Made by a program: the position numbers and the translations under genes. The notes under the pieces are model-generated. The model had not been told where the DNA came from and did no database searches. It worked only from the letters and a program-made list of their open reading frames with translations. A stretch of DNA of 64,000 bases from Nemertoderma westbladi (Eukaryota > Xenacoelomorpha > Nemertodermatida > Nemertodermatidae). Below, piece after piece: positions 54,501 through 64,000 of this stretch; positions within the stretch are counted from its first letter, which is position 1, and every line of letters starts with the position of its first letter. The DNA lies in NCBI GenBank assembly GCA_032718475.1, contig JAUCBJ010001234.1, forward strand, positions 1-64,000. The letters run 5' to 3'.

Positions 54501-57471
54501 TCGAAACAACGATAGGAGAGAACAGGTTGCTAAGACCCCTCCTCAGTCTCCTAACAGAATGCACCGAAGAAAACCCGAAGAAAGAACGAGAGTGCATCAA
54601 GTTACCCAAGGTAAAGTGAGTAACATAAAACCTAACTGTGCGCTGTGCGACAGGACCCACCGTTTGAGTACGTGTGCTGAATTTCTAAAGAAATCCCTTG
54701 TAGACAGACGTGCAGTTGTGTGGGACAAGCGGTTATGCTATAATTGCCTCAGACCAGGACACCAACGGCGAACCTGTTACTCCGACATAAAGTGTGCAAA
54801 GTGTGGCGCGAAACATCACATCTTGTTACACAGTGAGTTTGAACGAGACAAACAGAGTCAGGTAAGTGAGCCCGAACTACATGTCCAATTCAGTGATGTA
54901 AATGACACTGATCAGGAGTCTGAGATGGAAGGATTCTATACTGACGAATTCTCCAACGCCAACGAATCCTGTTATCTAATCAATACCGCAGTGTATCGAG
55001 CACTTACTTATGAAAAGGTCACCAATGATGAGTTTCCCCCAACTACTTTTGCCAAACAACCCTCTTGGAAAGCTCCAACCTCCAACGTAGGAATCAGAGA
55101 ATTTCCTGTGGTGCAGGTAAGAGTTCATGGTCTTAATAAAAGTTACATAGTGAACGCCCTCCTTGACTCTGGCAGCACAGGAACATTCATCGATCAAGAA
55201 TTAGCCGAGGATATCTTTGCTGGACAACCCAAATTCCGGACTAAATTGAATATGTCAGGAATTATGCAGGTTTGGAAATCTACCTTAACGGCAGATTACT
55301 ATGTAGGTGTGTTGTCCACCCCCCAGGATAAGTTAGGAACACAAGGTATAAGGTCGGTAAAAATGGTGGCTATAAAGAACTTCGCTACTACTCAAGCAGA
55401 CCTTTATAATTGGGACGAGGATGAGAGCATCCAACATCTTGAGATACCTCGATTCCAGACAGATTATCCTGGAGTGCAAATCCTCATCGGCCAGAACGCG
55501 CATGAGGCGCTCGAAACATTGGAGAAACGGCCTGCTCAACCACAGCCACTGCAAACCTATGCAGTAAGAACTAGAGTAGGTTGGTACTTTACTGGCCCTT
55601 CCCGCAGGACTCTCGAAGAGAGAATGCCACAAGAACACACATACCAAGTACACGATTGGGAAGTGGAGAGCAGTGAGGTGGACGAACTAACTGAGGGAAC
55701 ACCATACTCCTCAGATAATGACGACATCTACCAACTCTTCGATGAAGAGAATACAATCGACCTACTTACAGAAAACCAAACTTGGAAAAGTCAGGTGAAC
55801 CTTTGTCAACTGATTCACCCATCGGAACCCATCGCTTACAATGACGAACTAAACGATGAGATAGAGCGCTACAACGCTAGAACTCGGGACGAACTAGCTG
55901 TACGATTCTTTACTCAGGAACTGGTAGAGCCCAATTCATATGATAAGGCTCTATCGATAGAAGAAGAAAGAGCCAAGCAAATCCAGGAAACAACTACACG
56001 TTTTTTAAAGGACCAAGGTAGGTATGAAATCGGCCTACCATTTCGAAAACGAGAACCTAGATTTATAAATAACAGACCCTTGGCAGAGAAAAGAATCGCT
56101 CAATTATATCGACGCCTTACAGCTAATGCTTCAGCGAAAGAAATGTACCAAACTCAGCTGAAGAAATTTATAACAAAGGGATACGCGGAGCGAGTACCGG
56201 AAGGAACACCAGTGACTGAGAGAACGTATTACTTAACACATCATTACGTTCCCAAACCCGGTAAACCCCATGAAGTCCGAGTCGTATTTGATGGCTCTGC
56301 GCTATATATGGGCCAATCCCTCAATTCCGAGTTGTTACCAGGACCCAACTTACTCCAATCTTTGTTGGGAATACTATTAAGATTAAGACAATATTCCATC
56401 GCGTTCGCTTCTGATATAGAAGGAATGTTCTTACAAGTCAAGGCGCTGGATAGAGATAGAGATAGCCTGAGATTTCTGTGGTGGCCTGAAGGAGACCTCA
56501 ACCAGAAACCGGTAGAGTACTGGATGACCATCCAGGCTTTTGGGATCATATCAAGCCCTTCCAATGCCTGCTCCGTGGTGCGAACCACTGCGAATGACAA
56601 CCGAGACTCCTTCTCCAAAGAAGTGATAGACAACATAAAACGCAATATATACATGGACGACAATTTAAGGTCCCTTCCATCAGTAGAAGAAGCCATAGCT
56701 GTCGCGAAAGGAACGGTAGAGTGTTTGAAAAGAGGTGGATTTCGACTGACGAAATTCACTAGCAACTCCCGTGAGTTTCTGGAAGCCATACCGGTAGAAG
56801 ATCGCGGAGCAAAAGACCTAGACTTAATAAAGGACGATCTTCCTGAAACCAAGACGCTAGGCTTGAAGTGGGACACTGAAAGAGACATCCTGTTTTTTCA
56901 GTTGAAACAGCGAGATAATCCAGTTCGGACCAAACGGATTTGTTTAAGTATCCTGAGCACTTATTTCGACCCATTGGGATTTATTAGCCCAGTTATATTG
57001 ATTGCTCGGAGTTTAGTACAGCAGATGTGGCTTGAAAACCACTCATGGGACAATCCGCTTAAGGGAGAATTGTTGAAGAAATGGATGAAATGGGAAGATT
57101 CTCTACCTGCCATCGAGAACTTTATAATTTCCCGTGCATATTTTGGCCATGTTCTTCCTACGTATTCCTATCAACTCCATGTGTTTGGAGACGCCAGCGA
57201 TATGGGAATAGGTATAGTAGCATATCTGCGAGTCGAAACTCCGGATGGAATCAAGGTCGCCTTGGTTACCTCTAAGGCATTGATTAACAACAAGATAAAG
57301 GTTCCTCGAGCGGAGTTAAAGGCGGCTTTATACGCTACAGCCATCGGCCGGAACATAACGGAACAAATCGACTATCCACTGGAGAAAACGGTTTATTGGA
57401 CCGACGCTTTACTCGTGTTGGAGTATCTCACGAAGTCTGTCAGTTTAGCGTTTTTGTTACTAACCGAGTAG
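51514..57471 (+). CDS. BEL/Pao Gag-protease-RT-RNase H polyprotein
   Basis: 1985 residues. Residues 1-740 are an unusually long N-terminal part with a Glu/Ala-rich coiled coil (about 370-450) and no recognised domain. A DUF1759-type gag segment follows (about 764-925, KFNGDEMKWLPF), then cysteine/histidine knuckles (about 1042-1105, CALCDRTHRLSTC and CYNCLRPGH). A retropepsin-like DUF1758 protease has the LDSGSTGTFID motif near 1217. The RT domain contains VRVVFDGSA, FASDIEGMFLQV and the catalytic YMDD at 1713-1716. RNase H begins with FGDASDMGIG near 1891. The frame then hits TAG at 57471; the expected continuation lies in the -1 frame. Expression of integrase would need a frameshift, so this copy is probably inactive unless the shift is programmed or a sequence error. 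Confidence 0.93.
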   Translation: MSDTQQTLSDSLIDTTICDTDRSVERLRKEFSSPPTERKVIPPVVISDPKLIQHRRSIIGTRAQVKRNQEAAVPQQQQPSQETCSQRSDSSSSSDTVELTPERGLQMTAKAYSDPLLTLPAAVLTTILIAVEEHQADWVRNKRATQDNYAGYAREELMSIVESQWNFPGPGLPLDLSEATWEDIHRMGVAKDTMDPAVWKRSAAGYVQGFFGSLERLEEQLFRQPQGPQEQEELLYQVRERTLRIRLILSAFEETSKRRQDTSLQVAVKTWFQRIGLQIQETDQWKSQLSERLTYEEPTDATLSQVEGEETSEKPRARDAIDIYLSDYQRFLGDEELRRRLSGLSPNSEGTQRVLDSIDAEMLAANQAEFDEKLRLARVQEEKVKKRRIEEQKAAATAEAEVERKAAAAEAKAERAVAEAERRAFEQTTQLELDNLQETQDNINKQLTASHMQMMRKSTPKRQGYTSSEESETTDPEGGGNRSRLSRRRKTSHRHKLPDLPPAVRRQLASTDLASTEPTYQTIQVKRLPTIVDEPEIIRPVVSKVTPVLETPVFPELNSKFPLHSTTPPVPGRTVHENIPILEAERDIKDLSPVVPRQPATMLATPASAVEWVEEGRRGMNLLLGQMQETVHQLKGTVREGRAELQEVQQSIALERDKLVNIQKGIPIPPVKLCQPVRSEVLHAQGVEPTRIYTASEVETPIANPIKGDYRPVINDIPYRPDTDPRNLYTDNSILNNTMAQESFTRQMARTEARQAVKVGEIVKFNGDEMKWLPFNEYYKDSIQNSVLSNGEKLRFLIKCLEGPPKLMALKFIGHPEGLRQVWDTLNIRYGNKDNIAKYLYAKLVAPRHFLSSGIIEFSDEIQEICRQLDWLGKSYEYQSSMVIGAVVSTLPKGGVCTRWDKKVLYMNEQQRRSPTMADLMSFLDGEVKLQLIKQSREKTSENKVSEKPASRRRITPVCYTDDGESQVSQEEDSGKDTERSYYVEKTSKDVSKYKARNNDRREQVAKTPPQSPNRMHRRKPEERTRVHQVTQGKVSNIKPNCALCDRTHRLSTCAEFLKKSLVDRRAVVWDKRLCYNCLRPGHQRRTCYSDIKCAKCGAKHHILLHSEFERDKQSQVSEPELHVQFSDVNDTDQESEMEGFYTDEFSNANESCYLINTAVYRALTYEKVTNDEFPPTTFAKQPSWKAPTSNVGIREFPVVQVRVHGLNKSYIVNALLDSGSTGTFIDQELAEDIFAGQPKFRTKLNMSGIMQVWKSTLTADYYVGVLSTPQDKLGTQGIRSVKMVAIKNFATTQADLYNWDEDESIQHLEIPRFQTDYPGVQILIGQNAHEALETLEKRPAQPQPLQTYAVRTRVGWYFTGPSRRTLEERMPQEHTYQVHDWEVESSEVDELTEGTPYSSDNDDIYQLFDEENTIDLLTENQTWKSQVNLCQLIHPSEPIAYNDELNDEIERYNARTRDELAVRFFTQELVEPNSYDKALSIEEERAKQIQETTTRFLKDQGRYEIGLPFRKREPRFINNRPLAEKRIAQLYRRLTANASAKEMYQTQLKKFITKGYAERVPEGTPVTERTYYLTHHYVPKPGKPHEVRVVFDGSALYMGQSLNSELLPGPNLLQSLLGILLRLRQYSIAFASDIEGMFLQVKALDRDRDSLRFLWWPEGDLNQKPVEYWMTIQAFGIISSPSNACSVVRTTANDNRDSFSKEVIDNIKRNIYMDDNLRSLPSVEEAIAVAKGTVECLKRGGFRLTKFTSNSREFLEAIPVEDRGAKDLDLIKDDLPETKTLGLKWDTERDILFFQLKQRDNPVRTKRICLSILSTYFDPLGFISPVILIARSLVQQMWLENHSWDNPLKGELLKKWMKWEDSLPAIENFIISRAYFGHVLPTYSYQLHVFGDASDMGIGIVAYLRVETPDGIKVALVTSKALINNKIKVPRAELKAALYATAIGRNITEQIDYPLEKTVYWTDALLVLEYLTKSVSLAFLLLTE

Positions 57472-59531
57472 CTATTATTCTTAGTCGCACAAAGATAGAT
57501 CAATGGAGACATTGCCCTGGTACGATTAATCCAGCCGATATCGCCTCCAGGGGAGCAACTCCACAGGAACTGATAGATACCCCAGATTGGTTGGGTGGAC
57601 CCGACTTCCTGAGCAAGGAAGAGGATGAATGGCCTCCTCACCTTACTACGGCAGAGATTAGACAAGCCAAGGGAGCGGAGACAGTCAAACCTAAAACCCG
57701 GGCGAGTAAATCGAAGTTGTTTAAACCGACTATCGATCTATCTGTATTACATACTTCCGGGAATGATGCTTCGGATCCACAATCCCTCAACACAAATAAG
57801 TCTGTTGTGGAAATTAGAGATAGAGATTGGAAATCTGGAATACCAGACGTCTCGCAGGGAATCTCACCCATGCTGCAGAGAGCAATGCATCATTACAGTT
57901 CCTGGAATCGGCTCTGTAAAGCCGTCACATATTTAAGACGATGTTTTCATCATCACTGCTCCAGGACGAAGACCATTAATGATCACGCTCCATTGACATC
58001 TGCACAAGTTCATGTTATTAAGAATTTACCCAAATATAGGATATCTGATCGTTTTCTAAAAGAGAAAATTAGTCACCAGGAGTATGAAGAAACAAATAAA
58101 CAGATACTGAGACTCCTGCAATGCTATGAGGATTCCGAAAAGTACTTCCTGTTGTTGAGAAATCCACAGATGCGCTTAAGGGATCGATTCTCGAGCACAA
58201 TGATAGATGGGTTAATACGTGTTGGAGGAAGACTCACCAACGCGCCCTTATCCTTTGACACCAAATTCCCCATACTTATTAGAAATCTTGAAGTACAAAT
58301 CAAGATGATTGTAGACGTTCACTGTAAACTTTACCATGCTGGTAGAGAACGAATTCTTAGCGAAATTCGAACTCGCTATTATTTTGATAAACCCCGTAGA
58401 GCTCTGAACCAAGTTCTTAGGAACTGCATACCCTGTAGGAAAGCATTCAGTAGGCCTTTAACACAGCGAGAGGCAGAATTACCTAGGGAACGAGTAAGCT
58501 TCTATGAACCACCTTTTACTAATACTGGTGTAGATTTATTTGGCCCTATTGAAGTATATCGTGCGAGGACTATAGTCAAGAGATGGTGTGTCATCTTCGT
58601 GTGCATGACTTGTAGAGCCATCCATCTCGATATGGTGAACGATCTATCTACTAACAGCTTCGTCTTAAGTTTACGACGACAGATCGCTCGCTTCGGGACG
58701 AGTAATACCATGAGATCGGATAAAGGAACGAACTTCATAGGTGCCAACAACGAGATACAGGCTTACGTGAAGGACTGGAATCAAAGACAGGTGGACGACC
58801 AGCTAAGGATAACAGCGTCTAGCTGGACCTTCAACGCTGCCGACGCCCCTTGGTGGGGAGGAAGTTGGGAGAGATTAATTCGAAGTGTCAAAACCGCATT
58901 TCACTTTATAGTGCCATGCCGCGCGTATCTCACCGACGAACTTTTGCGGACGTTAATGGAGGAAATCGCTGCCTATCTCAACGAGAGACCGCTTATGCCA
59001 GTCTCATCGAGTCCCGATTCCCTGGAAGCGCTAACACCCGCGCACTTCCTACTGAAGAAACCCGTAGCCATGCTCCCACGATCGGAGATTGCCGACGGAG
59101 ACGAATACTGCCGTCGAACTTGGCAACTTATGCAGTTGCTATCCCGTCGTTTCGCTGACCATTTCGAGAAACATTATCTGCCCACGCTACAACTTCGAAC
59201 TAAGTGGTTTGCGCAGCAAGAAAACGTCAGCGCCGGAGATATGGTGCTTATTGTAGATCCAGACCTCCCACGTAAACGGTGGCAGACAGGTCGTATCATC
59301 GAGACACACATTTCAGATGATGGTTTAGTACGCTCAGTAGAACTCATCGTCATGCGGCGTAACTTCAAGAAACCAGGCATCATCTTTGAGACGCAACAAC
59401 TCAATCGCCCAGTTGGTCGTTTATGTTTACTGGAAAGAGACAGAGAACTCTCCGGGAACTATGGAAGGCAAGACACTCTTCCCACGACCACCTCCCTAAT
59501 TCCTCAAACATCTAGGGACTCCCTAACGTGA
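57396..59531 (+). CDS. BEL/Pao integrase and C-terminal part (frame-shifted continuation)
   Basis: The homologous part begins near 57456 (FVTNRVAII, then WRHCPGTINPADIASRG, the end of the RNase H region). An H2C2 zinc-binding integrase N-domain follows (HCKLYHAGRERI ... CIPCRK), then the catalytic core with GVDLFGP (first Asp), RSDKGTNF (second Asp) and GGSWERL (Glu). A C-terminal DUF5641-like segment has RKRWQTGRI. Everything needed for catalysis is visible. The nominal start at 57396 is only the edge of the open frame; natural translation would be as part of the upstream polyprotein. Confidence 0.92.
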   Translation: MDRRFTRVGVSHEVCQFSVFVTNRVAIILSRTKIDQWRHCPGTINPADIASRGATPQELIDTPDWLGGPDFLSKEEDEWPPHLTTAEIRQAKGAETVKPKTRASKSKLFKPTIDLSVLHTSGNDASDPQSLNTNKSVVEIRDRDWKSGIPDVSQGISPMLQRAMHHYSSWNRLCKAVTYLRRCFHHHCSRTKTINDHAPLTSAQVHVIKNLPKYRISDRFLKEKISHQEYEETNKQILRLLQCYEDSEKYFLLLRNPQMRLRDRFSSTMIDGLIRVGGRLTNAPLSFDTKFPILIRNLEVQIKMIVDVHCKLYHAGRERILSEIRTRYYFDKPRRALNQVLRNCIPCRKAFSRPLTQREAELPRERVSFYEPPFTNTGVDLFGPIEVYRARTIVKRWCVIFVCMTCRAIHLDMVNDLSTNSFVLSLRRQIARFGTSNTMRSDKGTNFIGANNEIQAYVKDWNQRQVDDQLRITASSWTFNAADAPWWGGSWERLIRSVKTAFHFIVPCRAYLTDELLRTLMEEIAAYLNERPLMPVSSSPDSLEALTPAHFLLKKPVAMLPRSEIADGDEYCRRTWQLMQLLSRRFADHFEKHYLPTLQLRTKWFAQQENVSAGDMVLIVDPDLPRKRWQTGRIIETHISDDGLVRSVELIVMRRNFKKPGIIFETQQLNRPVGRLCLLERDRELSGNYGRQDTLPTTTSLIPQTSRDSLT

Positions 59532-59546
59532 TACGTCTGGAGTGGG

Positions 59547-61153
59547 TGTATGACTATATTATTTTATCTATTTGTTATATTTTTATATGTGAACTTTATT
59601 ATGTACTTTATTATAATCGTTTTTATTCAATTTTATTTAGTAGAATGTTATTTTTAGTGATTATTTAGTAGATTAGTGCAATATATTAGTGTTTATTACG
59701 TACGTAATTACTTATAATATATTTAGTGCGACGGCGAGAAATAATTTTTTCTCTTTCCTTACTGTCTGTATCATATTATAAATACGTGACTACAGTAAGA
59801 TGAAATGTCCGTACTTATTAAAGTACAATAAAAGCCACTACTATATTTAAGTATTATTGGTAGGCAGAGTATTAGGAATGCAAAGTTCAGATCCTCGTGT
59901 CTCGGCTAAACCAAGCTCTGGGTAGACCTTGGAAACGACTTGCCTCTTCACACTGACATTGCTTCGTGCGATATTGCTCTTCTACCTTATATTAAATAAT
60001 ACATATAGTAGCGTGATGTCCATATAACAGTAGCGTAAAACGCAAATAAATCTGTTAAACCTTTTGACCATCTGTAATTCTAGTCGATTAAGATATCGCG
60101 GCACCCACCGATATACTTGAAAGACAAATTCTAGAATCAGTGGTTAACGTCACCAGACAAGTTCTGGAATAAATCGGTGCCCATCTTAAATATTAATTTA
60201 ATATTTATTAAAATCTGTAAAATTCAGATCCGTTAACAATTCTAGTCGATTAAGATATCGTAGCACTTCCCGATACTCTTAAAAGACAAATTTCATAGAA
60301 TTAAGGATCCTATGTCCCCAGACCTGCTCTGGAATCAAATTGTGTCAATTTTAACATCAAATAATAAAATTCACGGGAATAAATTTAAATTCATATTTTA
60401 AATGAATTTCATAAATTGTCATTTTGTACAATTTATAACATTCCCAAAATTCCATTAATTAATAGATCATGGGAGCGGAGATTCATCCTGTTGAGTGTAT
60501 TAGAGTGCGAGAATCTCCAACATATAGTCAATAGCCGATAAAATTAACAAAATCATGCATAAAGAGGATATTGACAATTAAAGAATTATTATTAAATAGC
60601 ATCCCAGATCTGTATGCATGAGAATTACCCTAATTCTACCGCTAGCATTCCATAATGTCACCATAGCAACACCCACGCTAGAATTAGAAGCAAGTAAGAG
60701 AACAATAGAAAGCTTGTCACATTGCATAGCATAGAGAATACATAGCACACTGTTAGTATCCAAGGATACACAGTAATAACGTGACATTCTGGAAGGCACT
60801 GACTAACGGACAAATGGCCTGTATGTGTACAATTGGTGACAGTTGTGTGGAATTTGTGCGTTTATAGGTGAATGTTACTGCTAAAGTATGTTTACAGTAG
60901 CTAGTCGCAATTGTAAAAATAGCCCAACTCTCCTATAGATAGAACCTAAGTGGATCCAAGCCTTTGGGACGGACAGTGGAGTGACTTGTGCCGGTTATCG
61001 TTGTCGTGCTGTTGCTACATGTTGGCGTAAACACCGCGACGACGGTACATCGGCGCTGAGAATCCCACTGTCCGGGGGCAAAGAAAAGTAGGCAGCGACG
61101 CCCGCTCGCCTAAATACAAACTTATTTGATATTAATAAACTCAGATAGCAGAT
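59547..61153. other. Non-coding stretch between the retroelement and the terminal ORF
   Basis: The first 300 bp may be a 3' LTR (starts TGTATGAC, AATAAA at 59827). At 60077 and 60239 the same block (attctagtcgattaagatat) starts, a 162-bp imperfect tandem duplication, each copy with a small CCAGA..TCTGG hairpin. A longer potential stem, GGACAGTGG 60971-60979 with CCACTGTCC 61065-61073, precedes the terminal ORF. Confidence 0.5.
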
Positions 61154-64000
61154 ATGACGGAGTTAATAGAAGATGATCTTGGTATTAGGGAGTGATATAC
61201 TCTACCTTTACAAGCATTTGTGGATAGCTTAATACGCGGTGAGGCCGATCCAACCATTACGGAGGACGATGGTCGTTATATCGAACCGCCGATGTCCCAA
61301 GAGCAACTTGCGCGTGAATTGGACTATCGAAAATTCACCACTCGCTATACGAATCGTAATGGTACGTATATGGACTTCCTAACGACCGGCCATCCTATCG
61401 ACTTACATGATACGGACGATGTAGATACAGAAAGGGAAATGGTTCTATTTAAATATCATACCCAGCGGAGTCGTAACGATAAACCGAGAATAGATCACGA
61501 AAATTCTATTCGTAATAGACTGGAAAGAGAAAACGTTGAAGAACCGGATAAACGCATCGACTTCAACGAATACTTAGAGTTTTTGAGAGAAACCTATCTC
61601 AACGTCACTAGTCAGCAGAACTTAGAGACTCGATATCCTCAAGGTATCCATCACGACCCTGTAGTAGAACTCAAACGGCTCTATTTCACTATGATGTATC
61701 TTACCGCCGATCGTCCACTACCTGTTATCCCGGATAGTTTTGAACAAATGGAAGAATACTGCAAAACTGGAGAACGAACACCCGCGTTTCCTCTACAGGA
61801 CGTACGTCTTTGGTATTATTGTGACGAGTGTCCTAGACCTAACCAACAAACTGAAAGACATAAACATCCGCGGAGACGTTGCGCTAAACATAGTTTTACG
61901 CGTTACACTTACGGGAGTTTCGAGCGAAACCTGTTCGACATACCACCCACGATCGCTCGTCTTAAACGATCACTGAATAAACCCATGATCAGAGTTCCGG
62001 AATACTCGGTCAGGCCTCCTCATTCCCTAGTGAGACCTCAAACTCTTGATCCTAACAGTATCACTGATCCTCCCGAACTATATTCCCTGTTCAAAGACTT
62101 AGTGTTACCCGAACAACTAATCGGTGGCGCTCCGGTAGTGGGTTCATTAGACATCCGCCCATCCTACTTAGCCGGATTGGGACGCGGGCAGCTAATATCG
62201 CCCTTTGATCCTTACAATCGTCCAGGATTAAACCCGATACAACCCGCCACGGAAGTCGAGGGGAGTGTTATAAGAAACGCTTTAGACGCCATTCGACAGA
62301 AAATCGGAAAGGGGACACAAGATTGTTTAGAGAAACGTAAATTACAACAACAAGTACAATCGGTGAAGGAGTTAGCCTTGCCACAGTTTGATAGAGAAAT
62401 CCAAAACCTCGAGGAAGATATCGAGCTTGGACGCACGTATTCTCTACAAGAATTTTTAGATGAACGCTTACAGAGACAAGCGGAAGAAAATCTAATCGAA
62501 GAGAAACACACGAAACTGGAAGAAAGAGAAGAAGCCGCTTTAGCTCAACCTGAAGCTCAAATCCTCATGACGGACCTCTACTCTAAAACCGTTCATCATC
62601 CCTCTATGATTCCACATTTCGGAGACAAGCTCTTCGCGACGATACAACCTCAACCGGTTGATATCAGTACAGGATCGCAAAACCTTATCGCTGACGCCCC
62701 TATGTTACAGCGTCCGCCGATCGAGGCCGCTCGTGTTGACGGTATACTCGTTGAACCTCCGGACAATCGAGCGGATCTTGTCCGTCGTATGGTACACGAT
62801 GTCAACATACGCGCTAGACCTTTACAGAACTCGTTTTACGGGATTAAAGACCACCCTTATTACGTTAATCTGACTCAATATTATATGGTAAAACCAGAAG
62901 ACCCGACACATGATTTAAAGTTTCTACCACTAATAAATCCTCTAGACATTGTCGAACTCGAACAATTGCAGAAACATCTGGATCAGTTAGTAAAGGTAAA
63001 CTCATTTAGAAAACCATATAACATTTCTCGAATCGAGAAAGATATAGAACCTCCTTATAACCTCGATGGATTTATTAAAACTCGATTAGTCCATTGGAAT
63101 CTAGATGTATTATTTGAAGAAGAGAAAATACAAAGATATGGAAATGTGGAGACGTATACCACTCGGCATATGAAGTATAGTGATCTCCCTGACGCTAACC
63201 AATGCGCCACCTTGTGGCATCCAGTAGGGATGACCCTAGAGAACGCCACCAAGGAGTGGAATGAAACTCTTAATGTTATTGAGATGTATGGAGTTGTCAC
63301 CTACGATAATGAAGGTAGCGTTCCGGTCGGAGAGCTAGGAACTACGCGCATGATCCACATCCGCGGATTAGCTGGTTCTACCCACGTGTTTACTCGAGCG
63401 TGTTCCGACTTGATTGATTATTCTTTTGAAACTCTCACCGAAACACAAAAGAATCTCCGACATGGACAATTCGAACTCGCGCAGCGTTACGTCATTGACA
63501 CCGAACGCAAACCGGCCATGGGCATCGATGGATCGATGTTACCCCAGCCCGTACTCGAGATGTTGTTCAACGAAAGAATCCTTAAAATCGGCTCAGCTGT
63601 TTATGGAGATCTCCAAAACGACTTTCGGAATATGGAGGACATTCCATACCCTTTCGTTGATACTCAGCTGATTGCTCCCTGGGCAGAAGGTCGAGGTTTC
63701 TTCCGCACCATGTATGCTAATACGTCTAGCAACATTACCAAGGTGCAACGAACTTCCATCGGACATCTTGCCTTTCAGGAATACGGATGGAATTTCAAGA
63801 TCGGAAATCCCATTAACTATCAACAGGTATACGGAGACCATTATTCTCGATTATACTTTGATGGACCATTGACCGCACCTGGCGCCGTGTATAGCTTCAT
63901 GAGTGTTCCACTCCGTCCCTCCTTAGCTATATACACGATCTTTGAAAACACCGCACTTGCCGGTTGGCTAGCCGATGTGTGCAGTCGTACTATACGTGCC
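61154..64000 (+). CDS. Large uncharacterised ORF, open to the window edge (partial)
   Basis: From 61196 to 64000 one frame is open for 935 codons without a stop and continues past the window. The best start is ATG at 61154 (in-frame TAA at 61136), but TGA occurs after 13 codons (61193-61195); protein-like sequence resumes immediately after it, so either a nonsense change or readthrough. The next ATG is 61292. Visible features: a possible metal site C-x2-C-x16-C-x2-H (about codons 209-232 counted from 61196), a Glu/Lys/Gln-rich coiled coil (about 375-460), and a long globular aromatic-rich part. No signal peptide or membrane segment. No introns. I do not recognise a family; length, lack of introns and proximity to a retroelement suggest a structural or replication protein of an endogenous viral or mobile element, but a host gene is not excluded. 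Confidence 0.7.

Larger units (their letters stand above)
51514..59546 (+). mobile_element. BEL/Pao LTR retrotransposon, internal region
   Basis: Gag, protease, reverse transcriptase, RNase H and integrase lie in the order of BEL/Pao elements, all on the plus strand. One frameshift at about 57450 separates RNase H from integrase. A purine-rich tggagtggg at 59538-59546 followed by TGTATGAC could be the polypurine tract and the start of the 3' LTR, with AATAAA at 59827. I could not find the same LTR sequence upstream, so the ends are undetermined and this copy may lack one LTR. Confidence 0.85.

Overview
The window is eukaryotic and almost certainly from an invertebrate animal. Genes are separated by long AT-rich non-coding DNA and carry spliceosomal introns with GT..AG ends. 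Tandem arrays occupy roughly 16 kb of the 64 kb. The mobile DNA is a typical metazoan mix: BEL/Pao LTR element, LINE pieces with ATT tails, mariner and hAT-like elements. The host proteins are animal families (WAP secreted protein, CYP2-like P450, collybistin/ASEF-type RhoGEF, MsrA). I cannot name the phylum from this sequence; a marine invertebrate or basal chordate is a guess.

Layout. 0.3-2.2 kb: two-exon secreted four-WAP-domain gene (+). 2.6-4.8 kb: 24-bp minisatellite that abuts a 5'-truncated LINE end (4.8-5.4 kb). 5.5-9.1 kb: AT-rich DNA with a tRNA-like relic, a nested hairpin and a LINE 3' tail. 9.1-10.8 kb: CYP2-type P450 (-) with damage. 11.1-13.4 kb: decayed LINE (+). 14.1-17.0 kb: 22-bp minisatellite. 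17.4-22.6 kb: several inverted-repeat elements, including a palindromic foldback element and a mariner fossil.

22.8-47.2 kb: the most informative locus. It is a minus-strand, six-exon gene that no single open frame reveals, encoding a methionine sulfoxide reductase A whose catalytic cysteine codon is replaced by in-frame TGA, i.e. a probable selenoprotein. Its exons join with matching phases and canonical splice sites. The last intron is about 14 kb and holds an intronless SH3-DH-PH RhoGEF gene on the opposite strand (34.1-36.7 kb), a foldback transposon, and an 8.4-kb satellite. Each 37-41-bp satellite unit is a copy of this gene's own last 3' splice site (branch point, pyrimidine tract, AG and first exon bases). 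A second minisatellite at 37.9-38.7 kb is likewise built from the acceptor of exon 4. An 810-bp hAT-like MITE with perfect TSDs sits in intron 3 and a 47-bp minisatellite in intron 1.

49-59.5 kb: a BEL/Pao retroelement with complete gag-protease-RT-RNaseH and integrase regions separated by one frameshift. 59.5-61.1 kb: non-coding, with a duplicated block and a strong potential stem. 61.15 kb to the window edge: an uninterrupted 935-codon reading frame that runs off the end and that I cannot assign to a family; it looks like a large protein of a mobile or virus-derived element, with one TGA after 13 codons from the best start.
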